From contig JAUXAG010000001.1 of the NCBI GenBank assembly GCA_030614915.1, forward strand, positions 125,170-189,169: a stretch of 64,000 nt of DNA. Reading direction: 5' to 3'. Of this stretch, positions 35,957 through 44,127 are shown piece after piece. The stretch's first letter is position 1; each line of letters begins with the position of its first letter. The position numbers were made by a program, and so were the translations under genes. Source of the stretch: Actinomycetes bacterium (lineage in GTDB: Bacteria; Planctomycetota; Phycisphaerae; JAACET01). The notes below the pieces were generated by a model. That model was not told the DNA's origin and ran no database searches. It was given only the letters and a program-made list of their open reading frames with translations.

Positions 35957-37603
35957 CTACTCCATTGTTCTTTGTTTGCTCTCATCAGCCCCGAAGTCCA
36001 TGTACATAACCCGATGGTGAAAATCGAAAACATCCACGCCCCGGATAATCTCCTCCAGGACTCCGGGCCCATAGTACACCAGATAGCCAAACAGAGAAAA
36101 GGCCCTTTCCTGCGGCTTTCCCCCCGGTCGAAGGCTCATGCGTATCCGCTGGTATTGCCGTCGGCTTATCTGCCGGTCCAGATTCACAAACTCCAGACCG
36201 CGTTTCAATAGCCGTTCGATGTCCCGCCCGGCGCGCTTGGAAATCTTATTGGCGAACCTCTGGGCCGAGCTGTCCTGCTCCTTTATCTTTTGGGCCAATT
36301 GCCCCAGCTTCTCCTGCGCCCCTTGAGCCAATTTTTGCAGGGTTTGGCCCCCGGGCGCCTCGGCCTTAGGTTCGGCGAGTCCCTCGTCCGCCTCGCCTTC
36401 AGCGAGCAGGGTCTCGATACTGGGCCCGGACTTGGCCATCAGCCGGGCGATCTTAGGCTCAACCAGGGTCATTGACGCCCTTGGCCAAATCACGGGCATA
36501 CTCACCCCCAGCCGCTCGTACAAACCGCCCAGTTGAGCATAATAGGAAATCTCCCCCGGCCCAGCCACGTAAGCCACCGTCGGTAGCAAATAATCCTGCA
36601 CCACCGGCCGAAGCCCAACCGAACAGCTGAAGCGATCCGGATGGGCCCCGGCCAGATCACTCAGATCCTTCAGCGTATAACTCTCAGACGTTCCCACGGT
36701 GATCTTACCTTCTTCAGCGACTATGGCTTGCCGCTGATTCTCGTCAATCAGATAAACCATTCCCCGCCCCCGGCCCTCGATCTGGGGCTTATATCCCTGT
36801 TCGCTGAGTTTGGCGGTGCTCTTGGCGAATGTTTCCTGCAACTGGGCCAGGCCGGCAATCATCCGCCTGAAGATTTGACCAGCCCGGCTGTACACAACAT
36901 ACGGCTCAAGCAGCACCAGCCCCTGTTCTGCAAATAGCCTGGCGTAAATCCGGCCAAACCATCGGCCCCAGGGCTCAGAAACCCGCGGCTTATAGACCTG
37001 CTGCCACTGGGGACGAAACTCGCTCTGGGGCATCAGAGCTGCCAATTGCTCGAAGGCCTCCACCGCCGACTCTTCCACCGGCAGATTGCAGATTTGTTGC
37101 TGCATCTGGCCCAGATCAGCCCGGATGTGCCGCAGCTGGCCCTGGCGATCCATCCACGTGCTCGCGTTGATCTGGCTTATGTTGGTGTCCTCCGAGGCAA
37201 TCCAGAACACCGGCGCTACAGCCTTGCCCGTTGTTTCCCTGAGGTGCTGGGCCAATTTTATGGCTGAGATGGCCTTGTACACGTTGTGCAAGGGCCCCCC
37301 GGCAAAGCCCGCCTGTTGGCCGGTAACCACCGCTATCGCTTGCCCCTCGCCCAGCAGCCGAGCGTTTTGCAGGGCCTGTGCTCCGGCGCCTATCTGCCGA
37401 TTGTATTCGACCAGTGCCCCGCCAAGCCCTGCCCGGCTTTGCTGCTCAGAAGCCAACTCCTCCACTCGCGCCAGCAGGGTCCGCTCATCCGCCGGGTAAT
37501 ACTTGTAAAACGGCGCTAATTTTTTCACACCCCCAAGGTAGTCCAGGTATATCTGTCGCTGCGGGTATATCTTCCCGGCGTCTAACAGGCTCAGCTTAGG
37601 CAT
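35957..37603 (-). CDS. bshC: Bacillithiol ligase (cysteine-adding) BshC
   Basis: BshC adds cysteine to glucosaminyl malate to finish bacillithiol. The 548-residue protein carries the family block VVTGQQAGFAGGPLHNVYKA (about 95-115) and AVAPVFWIASEDTNISQIN, where most members have EDHDF or EDxDF, then YVVYSRAGQIFRRMI, a SYTLKDLSDLAGAHPDRFS segment, VAYVAGPGEISYYAQL, and a C-terminal coiled coil ending in a Rossmann-like return. The EDTN variant is worth noting. Its start overlaps the end of the methyltransferase gene by eight bases. Confidence 0.92.
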   Translation of the reverse strand: MPKLSLLDAGKIYPQRQIYLDYLGGVKKLAPFYKYYPADERTLLARVEELASEQQSRAGLGGALVEYNRQIGAGAQALQNARLLGEGQAIAVVTGQQAGFAGGPLHNVYKAISAIKLAQHLRETTGKAVAPVFWIASEDTNISQINASTWMDRQGQLRHIRADLGQMQQQICNLPVEESAVEAFEQLAALMPQSEFRPQWQQVYKPRVSEPWGRWFGRIYARLFAEQGLVLLEPYVVYSRAGQIFRRMIAGLAQLQETFAKSTAKLSEQGYKPQIEGRGRGMVYLIDENQRQAIVAEEGKITVGTSESYTLKDLSDLAGAHPDRFSCSVGLRPVVQDYLLPTVAYVAGPGEISYYAQLGGLYERLGVSMPVIWPRASMTLVEPKIARLMAKSGPSIETLLAEGEADEGLAEPKAEAPGGQTLQKLAQGAQEKLGQLAQKIKEQDSSAQRFANKISKRAGRDIERLLKRGLEFVNLDRQISRRQYQRIRMSLRPGGKPQERAFSLFGYLVYYGPGVLEEIIRGVDVFDFHHRVMYMDFGADESKQRTME

Positions 37604-38363
37604 CTTTGCGCCCCATGATTATCAGCCTCGGCGAATCGCTGTCCTGCTCGTGCCCTTCAAAGTCTCCCCAGAGGCCTTCGATGCTCAGGCCGCACTGGAC
37701 GAACATATCTTCGATCTGTCGGCGACTGTAGAGTTTGACCGATTCGTTCAGGCAATACTCCTTGTCCTCGGCAATAATCCGAATCTGCTTTTCAATCCGC
37801 CCCTCTTCGGTAATCCGCCGATGCTGTTCGATAATCCACCGGCCGTCGGTTACTCGGCTATAAGGCTCGAGAGTTTGGCGCAGCTGGGGTTCGTTGATGT
37901 AGTCCATCCAAAATACTCCGCCGGTTCTAAGAGCACAGCTAGCCTGGCGGATAACACTAAGGTTCTCCTGATCGGTGGGAAAGTAGCCAAAAGAGGTAAA
38001 CAAAAGAGTAGCACAAGTGAAATGATTCTGGAACGGTAAGTGGCGCATGTCAGCCCGAACCAGTAGGGCCGAGCTGTTGGTTTGTGTCAAACGACGGGCA
38101 GTTTCGGACAACATTGCCTCGGAGCGGTCCACTCCCACGGCCAACTCTGCCTGGCAGCTGAAGCGTAACAGATGCCTGCCAGCCCCACAGGCGATGTCCA
38201 GAATTCTTAGCCGAGCCTTTGGCGGAGTCTGACTGATGATGAAATCCGCTTCGTCTCGAGCGGCAGCTTCGTCGCGATGAGCGTATACCCTTAGGTAGTC
38301 GCGTTGGAAAGCGGAATCGTACCAGGGCTTGGACGAAGGATGGGCTGAGCTGGACTTGCTCAC
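37596..38363 (-). CDS. Class I SAM-dependent methyltransferase
   Basis: A 255-residue methyltransferase with motif I LDIACGAGRHLLRFS, acidic motif II VGVDRSEAML, motif III RADMRHLPF and TLLFTSFGYFPT. The substrate is unknown. GTGA overlap with the upstream hydrolase gene and an eight-base overlap with bshC put it firmly within the bacillithiol operon, so a thiol or a cofactor is an attractive substrate, by context only. Confidence 0.85.
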   Translation of the reverse strand: MSKSSSAHPSSKPWYDSAFQRDYLRVYAHRDEAAARDEADFIISQTPPKARLRILDIACGAGRHLLRFSCQAELAVGVDRSEAMLSETARRLTQTNSSALLVRADMRHLPFQNHFTCATLLFTSFGYFPTDQENLSVIRQASCALRTGGVFWMDYINEPQLRQTLEPYSRVTDGRWIIEQHRRITEEGRIEKQIRIIAEDKEYCLNESVKLYSRRQIEDMFVQCGLSIEGLWGDFEGHEQDSDSPRLIIMGRKDA

Positions 38364-39001
38364 TTGATTCCGTGCTCCCGTTTGTACTGCGTCCAGTTCC
38401 GTTTGAGATTCACGAACTCCTCGAAGCTGCGGCAGAGCAGGAAGGGGTTTTCCCGGCGTTCCTGGCCGATGGTCGAGCTGGTCCGCACACCATAATCATG
38501 TCCTGGGAAGACTTGGGTCTGGTCGGGCAGCTTGAGGAGCTTGTCGAATAAGCTGTGATATTCGTCCCGGGCAGAGGCTCCGAGATCGGTGCCTCCAACC
38601 TTGCCGACAAAAAGGGTGTCGCCGGTGATCAATTTGTCCTCGACTAGCAGACAGATGCTGTCAGCCGTGTGCCCGGGAGTGTGTAGAATCTTCACCGGCA
38701 ACGATCCGACTTCCAACTGGTCGCCATCTTCTACGCCCAACTGGCCGGCCCCGGCGGCCAACTTATGGCAGAGAACCTGAGCTCCCGTGGCCCGGGCAAT
38801 CCGCCCGCTCAGTTGGCTGTGGTCGTAATGCCCGTGTGTATTCGCCACATACACTACCTCCAGGCCATGATCACTCAGCAGGGACAGCACCTTCTTCTGA
38901 TTATACGAGGGGTCCACCAGCAGAGCCTTTTTCGACTGCTCGTCGCCCACCAGGTAGCCGAAGTTACGATCTCCTCCCACGGCAATTTGCTCGAATATCA
39001 T
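38360..39001 (-). CDS. Metallo-beta-lactamase-fold hydrolase, glyoxalase II/persulfide dioxygenase-like
   Basis: The 213-residue protein has the metal signature THGHYDH, ILHTPGHTADSICL, the bridging Asp in ITGDTLFVGKVG and the last His in FPGHDYG. It resembles glyoxalase II and ETHE1-type persulfide dioxygenases, which act on thiol conjugates. As first gene of an operon making bacillithiol it probably handles a bacillithiol conjugate or persulfide; this is inference. The end of the gene overlaps the methyltransferase start. Confidence 0.85.
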   Translation of the reverse strand: MIFEQIAVGGDRNFGYLVGDEQSKKALLVDPSYNQKKVLSLLSDHGLEVVYVANTHGHYDHSQLSGRIARATGAQVLCHKLAAGAGQLGVEDGDQLEVGSLPVKILHTPGHTADSICLLVEDKLITGDTLFVGKVGGTDLGASARDEYHSLFDKLLKLPDQTQVFPGHDYGVRTSSTIGQERRENPFLLCRSFEEFVNLKRNWTQYKREHGIK

Positions 39002-39234
39002 TGCTATCCCTTTCCAAGGGTCATTTGGACACTCTGTGTCTGAGTATTCTAGTGTTTTGGCGTTCTTTTAGCTAGTCCACCGGCCAAGAATGGTAATCCT
39101 CGTCCAACGACGGCCGGAATAAGCGGTTGACTGCCCGGTATGCTCTCAGTAGCATAGAGGGCCCGATTGCGACGGCAGGGGCTATTTGCCTGCTGGTTTG
39201 CTGTATTTTGTACTTCTAACCCCGCGAGTATGGT
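39002..39234. promoter_or_regulatory. Divergent promoter region
   Basis: Between the leftward bacillithiol/NAD operon and the rightward phosphoesterase-yidC pair lie 233 bases that must carry both promoters. I see no unmistakable -35/-10 pair and no operator palindrome. Confidence 0.45.
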
Positions 39235-39987
39235 ATGTTTGCGGTCATTTCCGATATCCACGGCAACCTCGAGGCTCTACAGGTGGTCCTGGGCCGCATT
39301 AGAGAGCTCGACATCACTGAAATCATCTGCCTGGGTGACATTGTCGGCTATGGCCCGGACCCCCTGCAGTGCCTCGACCTGGTTGCCGAGCACTGTGAGC
39401 AAACGGTCATGGGCAATCATGACTTTGCCGTCCTCTACGAGCCCGCCAACTTTAATGTCGGGGCTGAGCAGGCCTGCTTCTGGACGCGAGAGCAACTCCT
39501 GGGCGACTGCCAAGACCAACGCCGCCGAGATCGCACCCACTTTTTGGGCTCGGCACCTGTAAAGGTAACTCGTGGTCAAATGAGTTTTGTCCACGCCTCG
39601 CCCCGCCGTCCCATCAACGAGTATATTTTCCCCGACGACGTCTACTCCAATGTCAACAAGCTCACCAGCATCTTCGAGCGGGTGGACAGTTTTTGCTTCG
39701 TCGGTCATACGCATTTTGCCGGCGTCTTCCTGCCCGACCCCGATTTCTACAGCCCTCAGGAATTGGATAACCATTTTGATTTTAACACTGCAGCCCGGGC
39801 CATCATCAACGTCGGCTCCGTGGGCCAGCCCCGGGACCACGACCCCCGGGCCTGCTTCGTTACCGTCGATAAAACCCAGGTAAAGTTTGTTCGCGTCGAG
39901 TATGATATTCAAGCGGTGGTCGATAAGATTCGAGCCGTCGATAAGCTTGACGATTTTCATGGCCTGCGCCTTCTGGAAGGCCGCTGA
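39235..39987 (+). CDS. Metallophosphoesterase (YfcE/DevT-like)
   Basis: A calcineurin-type phosphoesterase of 250 residues: metal motifs FAVISDIHGNLEAL, IICLGDIVGYGPDP, VMGNHDFAV, SFVHASPRRP and FVGHTHFAGV, with NVGSVGQPRD near the end. The family includes phosphodiesterases for small nucleotides; the substrate cannot be read from sequence. It lies 14 bases before yidC. Confidence 0.9.
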   Translation: MFAVISDIHGNLEALQVVLGRIRELDITEIICLGDIVGYGPDPLQCLDLVAEHCEQTVMGNHDFAVLYEPANFNVGAEQACFWTREQLLGDCQDQRRRDRTHFLGSAPVKVTRGQMSFVHASPRRPINEYIFPDDVYSNVNKLTSIFERVDSFCFVGHTHFAGVFLPDPDFYSPQELDNHFDFNTAARAIINVGSVGQPRDHDPRACFVTVDKTQVKFVRVEYDIQAVVDKIRAVDKLDDFHGLRLLEGR

Positions 39988-40001
39988 TCCCGGAGCATTT
40001 C

Positions 40002-42116
40002 GTGGATGCCAAAAAGTTCTTGCTGGTGCTGGCTGCCTGCTTCCTGATACTCGTTCTGCACAAAAGGATCGGCGAGTATCTCTGGCCCCCGGAGCCCGAA
40101 AAGCTCCCAGCAGAGACCACCGAAGCCCCGCAAGAAACACCGCCCTCTACACAAACACCCGCTGCCGAAAGCAGCCCACAACTAGATCGCCAACCTGGGC
40201 CTAAACCCGACCAAGTCGCCATCCAGCCCCAACTCGTCCAGGGACAATTTGCCACACTTGTTGTCAAAGATGCCGACCAACTTCAAGAACAGACCGTCTT
40301 GTTGGGTTCGCGAAAAAGAGGTTCCGGTTTCAAGCTCGAGGTCCAGTTGAGCACCAACGCTGCCTCTATCGAGCGGGCCTGGCTGACCGAGTTTGCCGGC
40401 GACTCCGACGAATATAAATATGCCCAAAGCCCCTACGGCCAGGGACGCAAAACACCGGTAGTCCTGCTCAGCCCGGTAGCCGGCCGATTCAAACCACCAA
40501 AAGACGACCAGGCCCTTCCAGCTTGTAAGAATTCCCTGGCCATCAGCCGCCTGCTATTCATCGTCCCAAAATCACAGCAGAGCCAGCCCGGCCGCCAAGT
40601 CTTGGCTATGCTCGACGCCTTCAACTGGACACTCGCCGAACACCAACGCGATCAGCAAAAAAGCTGGGCACGCTTTGAAACTACCCTCCAGTTGCAGAAC
40701 CCCGATCAGAGTAAAGTCTTGGCCACTCTCAGCCTGAAAAAGACCTATACTCTGTACAAAGACAGCTACGACCTCCAAGTGGAAATCAAGCTTGGCCTTT
40801 CCCAGGACTCAGCCGGAGACTACACCATCGAATTGGTCCAGGACGGCCCCACCGGCATGGGTCTCGAGTCCGCCCGTGGTGATATGCGGGCCGGGATCTA
40901 CGCTCTGCTGGCAGCCAAAGGCGTCCAAGTCAAGAGCGTCGCTTATGGCGGCATCGAGAAACAGCCTGGCGCCGTAGCGCTGAGCGATCCTAGCAGCGGC
41001 GACCTGCTCTGGGCCGGGGTGATGAACAAATTCTTCGCTGCCTTGCTGGTTCCCGAATCAAACTTCACCGCCCCGGATGCTCCCGAGGTCGCCTCTGTAT
41101 TCAAGCAGGTCCGTATTCTGCCCATTCTCGACCCCGATACCGGCAAAGCCGGCAACGTCCTCGCTCGCCTGGTAGCCCCGGCCATCCAGCTTCAACCGGG
41201 CCAGACCGAGGTCCTGAAGATGAAACTCTTCTTGGGTCCCAAGCGGCGCGACCTGCTTAAATCCGGCGAATATGGCCGATTGATGTTCGCCAAGAGTATT
41301 CAGGCCCGAACTTGTTGCGCTTGGATGACCTTTCTTCGTCCAGTGAGCGAGGGACTTTTGTGGCTGATGGCCAAGATCTATTGGCTCATCCCCAACTACG
41401 GCGTAGCCATCATCCTGCTGGTCGCCCTGGTACGCGTGGCTCTGCATCATTTCACCAGAACCTCCCAGATGTCCATGATCCGCATGAGCAAGATGGGCCC
41501 CGAGATCGAAAAGCTCAAGAAGAAGTACGGCAACAACAGGGAGGAGCTCGGGCGGGCCCAGATGGCCCTCTACAAAGAGAACAAGATCAACCCCCTCAGT
41601 GGTTGCCTGCCCATGGCCCTGCAGATGCCCGTCTGGTTTGCCTTGTTTTCGGCCCTGAGCACGGCCGTAGAACTGCGCCACGCCCCGTTTTTCTGGTGGA
41701 TCAACAATCTTTCCGGACCGGATAATATCACGGCTTACTTTGCCGGCGGTCTGCCCGAAGAACCCTTCTTCACTTTGCCCTTTTTGGGGGCCATCTGGGG
41801 CCTGAATCTCTTGCCCATGCTGCTGGGCGTAGCCTTCTTCCTTCAGCAGAAACTTACTCCCTCAGCCGGCGCCGCCGCTTCGGCTCAGGCCCAGCAGACC
41901 AAGAAAATGATGTACTTTATGATGGCCATTTTCCCTCTCATGCTCTATAGCGCCCCCTCGGGGTTGAATCTTTATATCATGACCTCCACTTTCGTGGGAG
42001 TTATTGAGAGCCACTACATCAAGAAACACATTCGCCGACAGGAAGAGTCCCAGAACCAACCGGTCGCCGGCTCTAGCACTACCAAAATCAAAACGTTGCG
42101 CCTAAAGAAGAAATAG
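40002..42116 (+). CDS. yidC: Membrane protein insertase YidC
   Basis: YidC inserts and folds inner-membrane proteins, alone or with SecYEG. The 704-residue protein starts at a GTG. It has an N-terminal anchor (FLLVLAACFLILVL), a large periplasmic domain (about 60-430) preceded by a Pro/Thr-rich linker, and the conserved C-terminal insertase core: YGVAIILLVALVRVALHHF with the groove Arg, KMGPEIEKLKKKYGNNREEL, NPLSGCLPMALQMPVWFALF, and the last helices ending SAPSGLNLYIMTSTFVG. A basic tail follows. rnpA and rpmH, its usual neighbours, are not here. Confidence 0.96.
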   Translation: MDAKKFLLVLAACFLILVLHKRIGEYLWPPEPEKLPAETTEAPQETPPSTQTPAAESSPQLDRQPGPKPDQVAIQPQLVQGQFATLVVKDADQLQEQTVLLGSRKRGSGFKLEVQLSTNAASIERAWLTEFAGDSDEYKYAQSPYGQGRKTPVVLLSPVAGRFKPPKDDQALPACKNSLAISRLLFIVPKSQQSQPGRQVLAMLDAFNWTLAEHQRDQQKSWARFETTLQLQNPDQSKVLATLSLKKTYTLYKDSYDLQVEIKLGLSQDSAGDYTIELVQDGPTGMGLESARGDMRAGIYALLAAKGVQVKSVAYGGIEKQPGAVALSDPSSGDLLWAGVMNKFFAALLVPESNFTAPDAPEVASVFKQVRILPILDPDTGKAGNVLARLVAPAIQLQPGQTEVLKMKLFLGPKRRDLLKSGEYGRLMFAKSIQARTCCAWMTFLRPVSEGLLWLMAKIYWLIPNYGVAIILLVALVRVALHHFTRTSQMSMIRMSKMGPEIEKLKKKYGNNREELGRAQMALYKENKINPLSGCLPMALQMPVWFALFSALSTAVELRHAPFFWWINNLSGPDNITAYFAGGLPEEPFFTLPFLGAIWGLNLLPMLLGVAFFLQQKLTPSAGAAASAQAQQTKKMMYFMMAIFPLMLYSAPSGLNLYIMTSTFVGVIESHYIKKHIRRQEESQNQPVAGSSTTKIKTLRLKKK

Positions 42117-42195
42117 CCGCCCCACGCATCCTCCCCCGCTGCTGGGACCCCTTGATCTTGGGGGGGGTAATCTGTTAGACTAAGACTACATAAAC

Positions 42196-42270
42196 GGTGG
42201 GAGTAGCTCAGCTGGTTAGAGCACTAGGTTGTGGTCCTAGGGGTCGTGGGTTCGAATCCCATCTCTCACC
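42196..42270 (+). tRNA. tRNA-His (GTG)
   Basis: Acceptor GTGGGAG pairs with CTCTCAC, and the extra G at -1 opposite C73 is the His identity element. Anticodon stem CTAGG/CCTAG around TTGTGGT; T loop GGTTCGAATCC. CCA is not encoded. Confidence 0.97.
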
Positions 42271-42280
42271 CTTATTGAAA

Positions 42281-42347
42281 GGCCTGAGGCTGGAGGCCTG
42301 AGGCTTGAGGGGGACACAGATGAAGAAAGGCTTGAGGCCTGAGGGCC
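42281..42347. repeat. CTTGAGG/CCTGAGG repeat cluster
   Basis: GGCCTGAGGCTGGAGGCCTG followed by AGGCTTGAGGG and then CACAGATGAAGAAAGGCTTG with AGGCCTGAGG, directly downstream of tRNA-His. The phrase CACAGATGAAGAAAGGC also stands at about 9230, so two unlinked loci share more than the 7-base unit. Confidence 0.65.
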
Positions 42348-42455
42348 AGAAAAGGAAGAATTACTAGACGCTGATTCCGCAGATTTCGCTGATTCAGCTC
42401 CTTGAAGGTCTCCTCCAAAAGTGATATCTTATTTGACACTCTTGCTGGGGACAAA

Positions 42456-43184
42456 ATGGCTCAAAATTCTACAATCGAGTGGACCCAGAGCACCTGGAAT
42501 CCAGTAACAGGCTGTTCAAAAATAAGTCCGGGATGTAAGAACTGCTACGCTGAGCGTATGGCTCTACGCCTCAAAGCAATGGGCCAATCCAATTACCGCA
42601 ATGGTTTCCGCGTAACAACACATTCTCATGTTCTCCAAACGCCTTTACGGTGGAAGCAACCCCGCACCATTTTTGTCAATTCAATGAGTGATCTTTTTCA
42701 CAAGAAAGTCCACTTTGATTTTATATCAGAAGTCTTTGACGTCATGTGCCGCACAACTCGACACGAGTTTCAGATATTGACAAAACGTTCCCAGCGTCTA
42801 CTTCAATTAAGCTCTGATCTTCTCTGGCCTGCAAATGTATGTATGGGCGTCTCGGTTGAAAACTCCGATTACGTATGGCGCATCGACCACTTGAGACAAA
42901 TCCCCGCTGCAATAAGATTTGTGTCTTTCGAACCCCTTCTTGCTCCGGTTCAAAATCTTGAGCTTCGTGGCATTGATTGGGTGATTGTTGGCGGCGAATC
43001 CGGCCCAGGCTCAAGACCAATGCTGGTCGAGTGGGTCACCGATATACGCGACCAGTGCCTTGCTGCTAAAGTTCCCTTCTTTTTCAAACAATGGGGCGGG
43101 GTGAACAAGAAAAAAGCCGGCCGAATACTCGACGGTAGAACCTGGAACCAAAAACCACAATCGCAGGAACTTAGCCTTGTTTGA
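42456..43184 (+). CDS. DUF5131 (phage Gp37/Gp68-like) three-cysteine-motif protein
   Basis: From the ATG at 42456 (GGGGACAAA upstream) 242 residues are encoded. It opens with [20 protein letters not shown] and carries CX6CX2C (Cys20, Cys27, Cys30), the three-cysteine motif that names its partner. Further family text: [64 protein letters not shown] and FFFKQWGG. The fold is thought to be a TIM barrel like radical SAM enzymes, and the cysteines may hold an iron-sulfur cluster (inference). The gene is AT-rich relative to its surroundings and overlaps the next gene by eight bases. Confidence 0.88.
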   Translation: MAQNSTIEWTQSTWNPVTGCSKISPGCKNCYAERMALRLKAMGQSNYRNGFRVTTHSHVLQTPLRWKQPRTIFVNSMSDLFHKKVHFDFISEVFDVMCRTTRHEFQILTKRSQRLLQLSSDLLWPANVCMGVSVENSDYVWRIDHLRQIPAAIRFVSFEPLLAPVQNLELRGIDWVIVGGESGPGSRPMLVEWVTDIRDQCLAAKVPFFFKQWGGVNKKKAGRILDGRTWNQKPQSQELSLV

Positions 43185-44001
43185 GTTGCCAACACCTCAA
43201 GACGATGGCTTATATATTCCAAGTGTTGGTGAATGGTCCCGCGACAAGCACTATTTCCTTATGCGGTATATTGACGCCTTCGTTACTGCCATGAAAAACA
43301 AACAATGGGCAGGCTTGCATTACATTGATATTTTTGCGGGTGCAGGAATTGAGAGATTGGAGGATTCCAAAGAACTTGATTGGGGTTCTCCTCTGATAGC
43401 AGCGAAAGCACCTCATTCATTTGATAAATTACATTTGTGTGAAAAAAACAAGCAGGCCTATGACGCTCTTAACACACGGATAAGAAGAATTAAACCAGAT
43501 TCACAAGTTCTCCACGGTGACGCAAACGAAAAGATTCAGGAAATCCTTGAAGATATTCCCGACAGGACTTTGTCGCTTGCTTTTCTTGATCCTTACGGTT
43601 TGCACCTCGCTTTTGACACACTAAGAGCTCTAGCGAAAAGACGGGCAGACCTTATAATCTTTTTTCCTGATCACCTAGATGCCCTGAGGAACTGGGAGCA
43701 TAATTATCTAGATAATCCAGATTCAAATCTTGATCGTTATTTAGGAAAAGGTTCGGATTGGCGTTCAATAATAAATAAGACTCCTCAAGCCCGTCGAGCT
43801 GAAGTCTTGCGAGAGCTATATGTCAAACAGGTCAGGACACTTGGATATACACAATTTGAGTATGAGCGGATATCAACGAAAAACCGGCCGCTATACGTCT
43901 TGATTTTTTGCTCTCGTAGTGAACTTGCTGCTAAGTTATGGCGAGGAACCTCTCAGACAAAGCTCGATGGGCAAAGAACTTTTGATTTTGATAAATCATA
44001 A
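43177..44001 (+). CDS. tcmP: Three-Cys-motif partner protein TcmP
   Basis: The 274-residue protein begins at a TTG inside the end of the DUF5131 gene; no better start codon is in frame. It has [20 protein letters not shown], a Rossmann-type motif [14 protein letters not shown] (48-61), acidic [14 protein letters not shown] and [14 protein letters not shown] (133-146), which together look like a class I methyltransferase with DPYG in place of DPPY. TcmP is defined by its pairing with three-cysteine-motif proteins; its biochemical role is not established to my knowledge. The pair may modify nucleic acid or act in defence, by inference from phage association. Confidence 0.87.
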   Translation: MFELPTPQDDGLYIPSVGEWSRDKHYFLMRYIDAFVTAMKNKQWAGLHYIDIFAGAGIERLEDSKELDWGSPLIAAKAPHSFDKLHLCEKNKQAYDALNTRIRRIKPDSQVLHGDANEKIQEILEDIPDRTLSLAFLDPYGLHLAFDTLRALAKRRADLIIFFPDHLDALRNWEHNYLDNPDSNLDRYLGKGSDWRSIINKTPQARRAEVLRELYVKQVRTLGYTQFEYERISTKNRPLYVLIFCSRSELAAKLWRGTSQTKLDGQRTFDFDKS

Positions 44002-44127
44002 TCCGAATGGGGTCTATTTTCCGCAATAGTCGATTAGTCGGGCGAGTTCGTCGGGCAAGTCTTTGCAAGACAACAATGACAAGGTTTTCGGTAGTGAGGG
44101 GTTTGGGCAAAGGGGATGGCTTGTCAT

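Noticed and set aside
42196-44001. Integrative element using tRNA-His as attachment site
   Set aside because: No integrase and no second copy of the tRNA 3' end were found downstream of the cassette.
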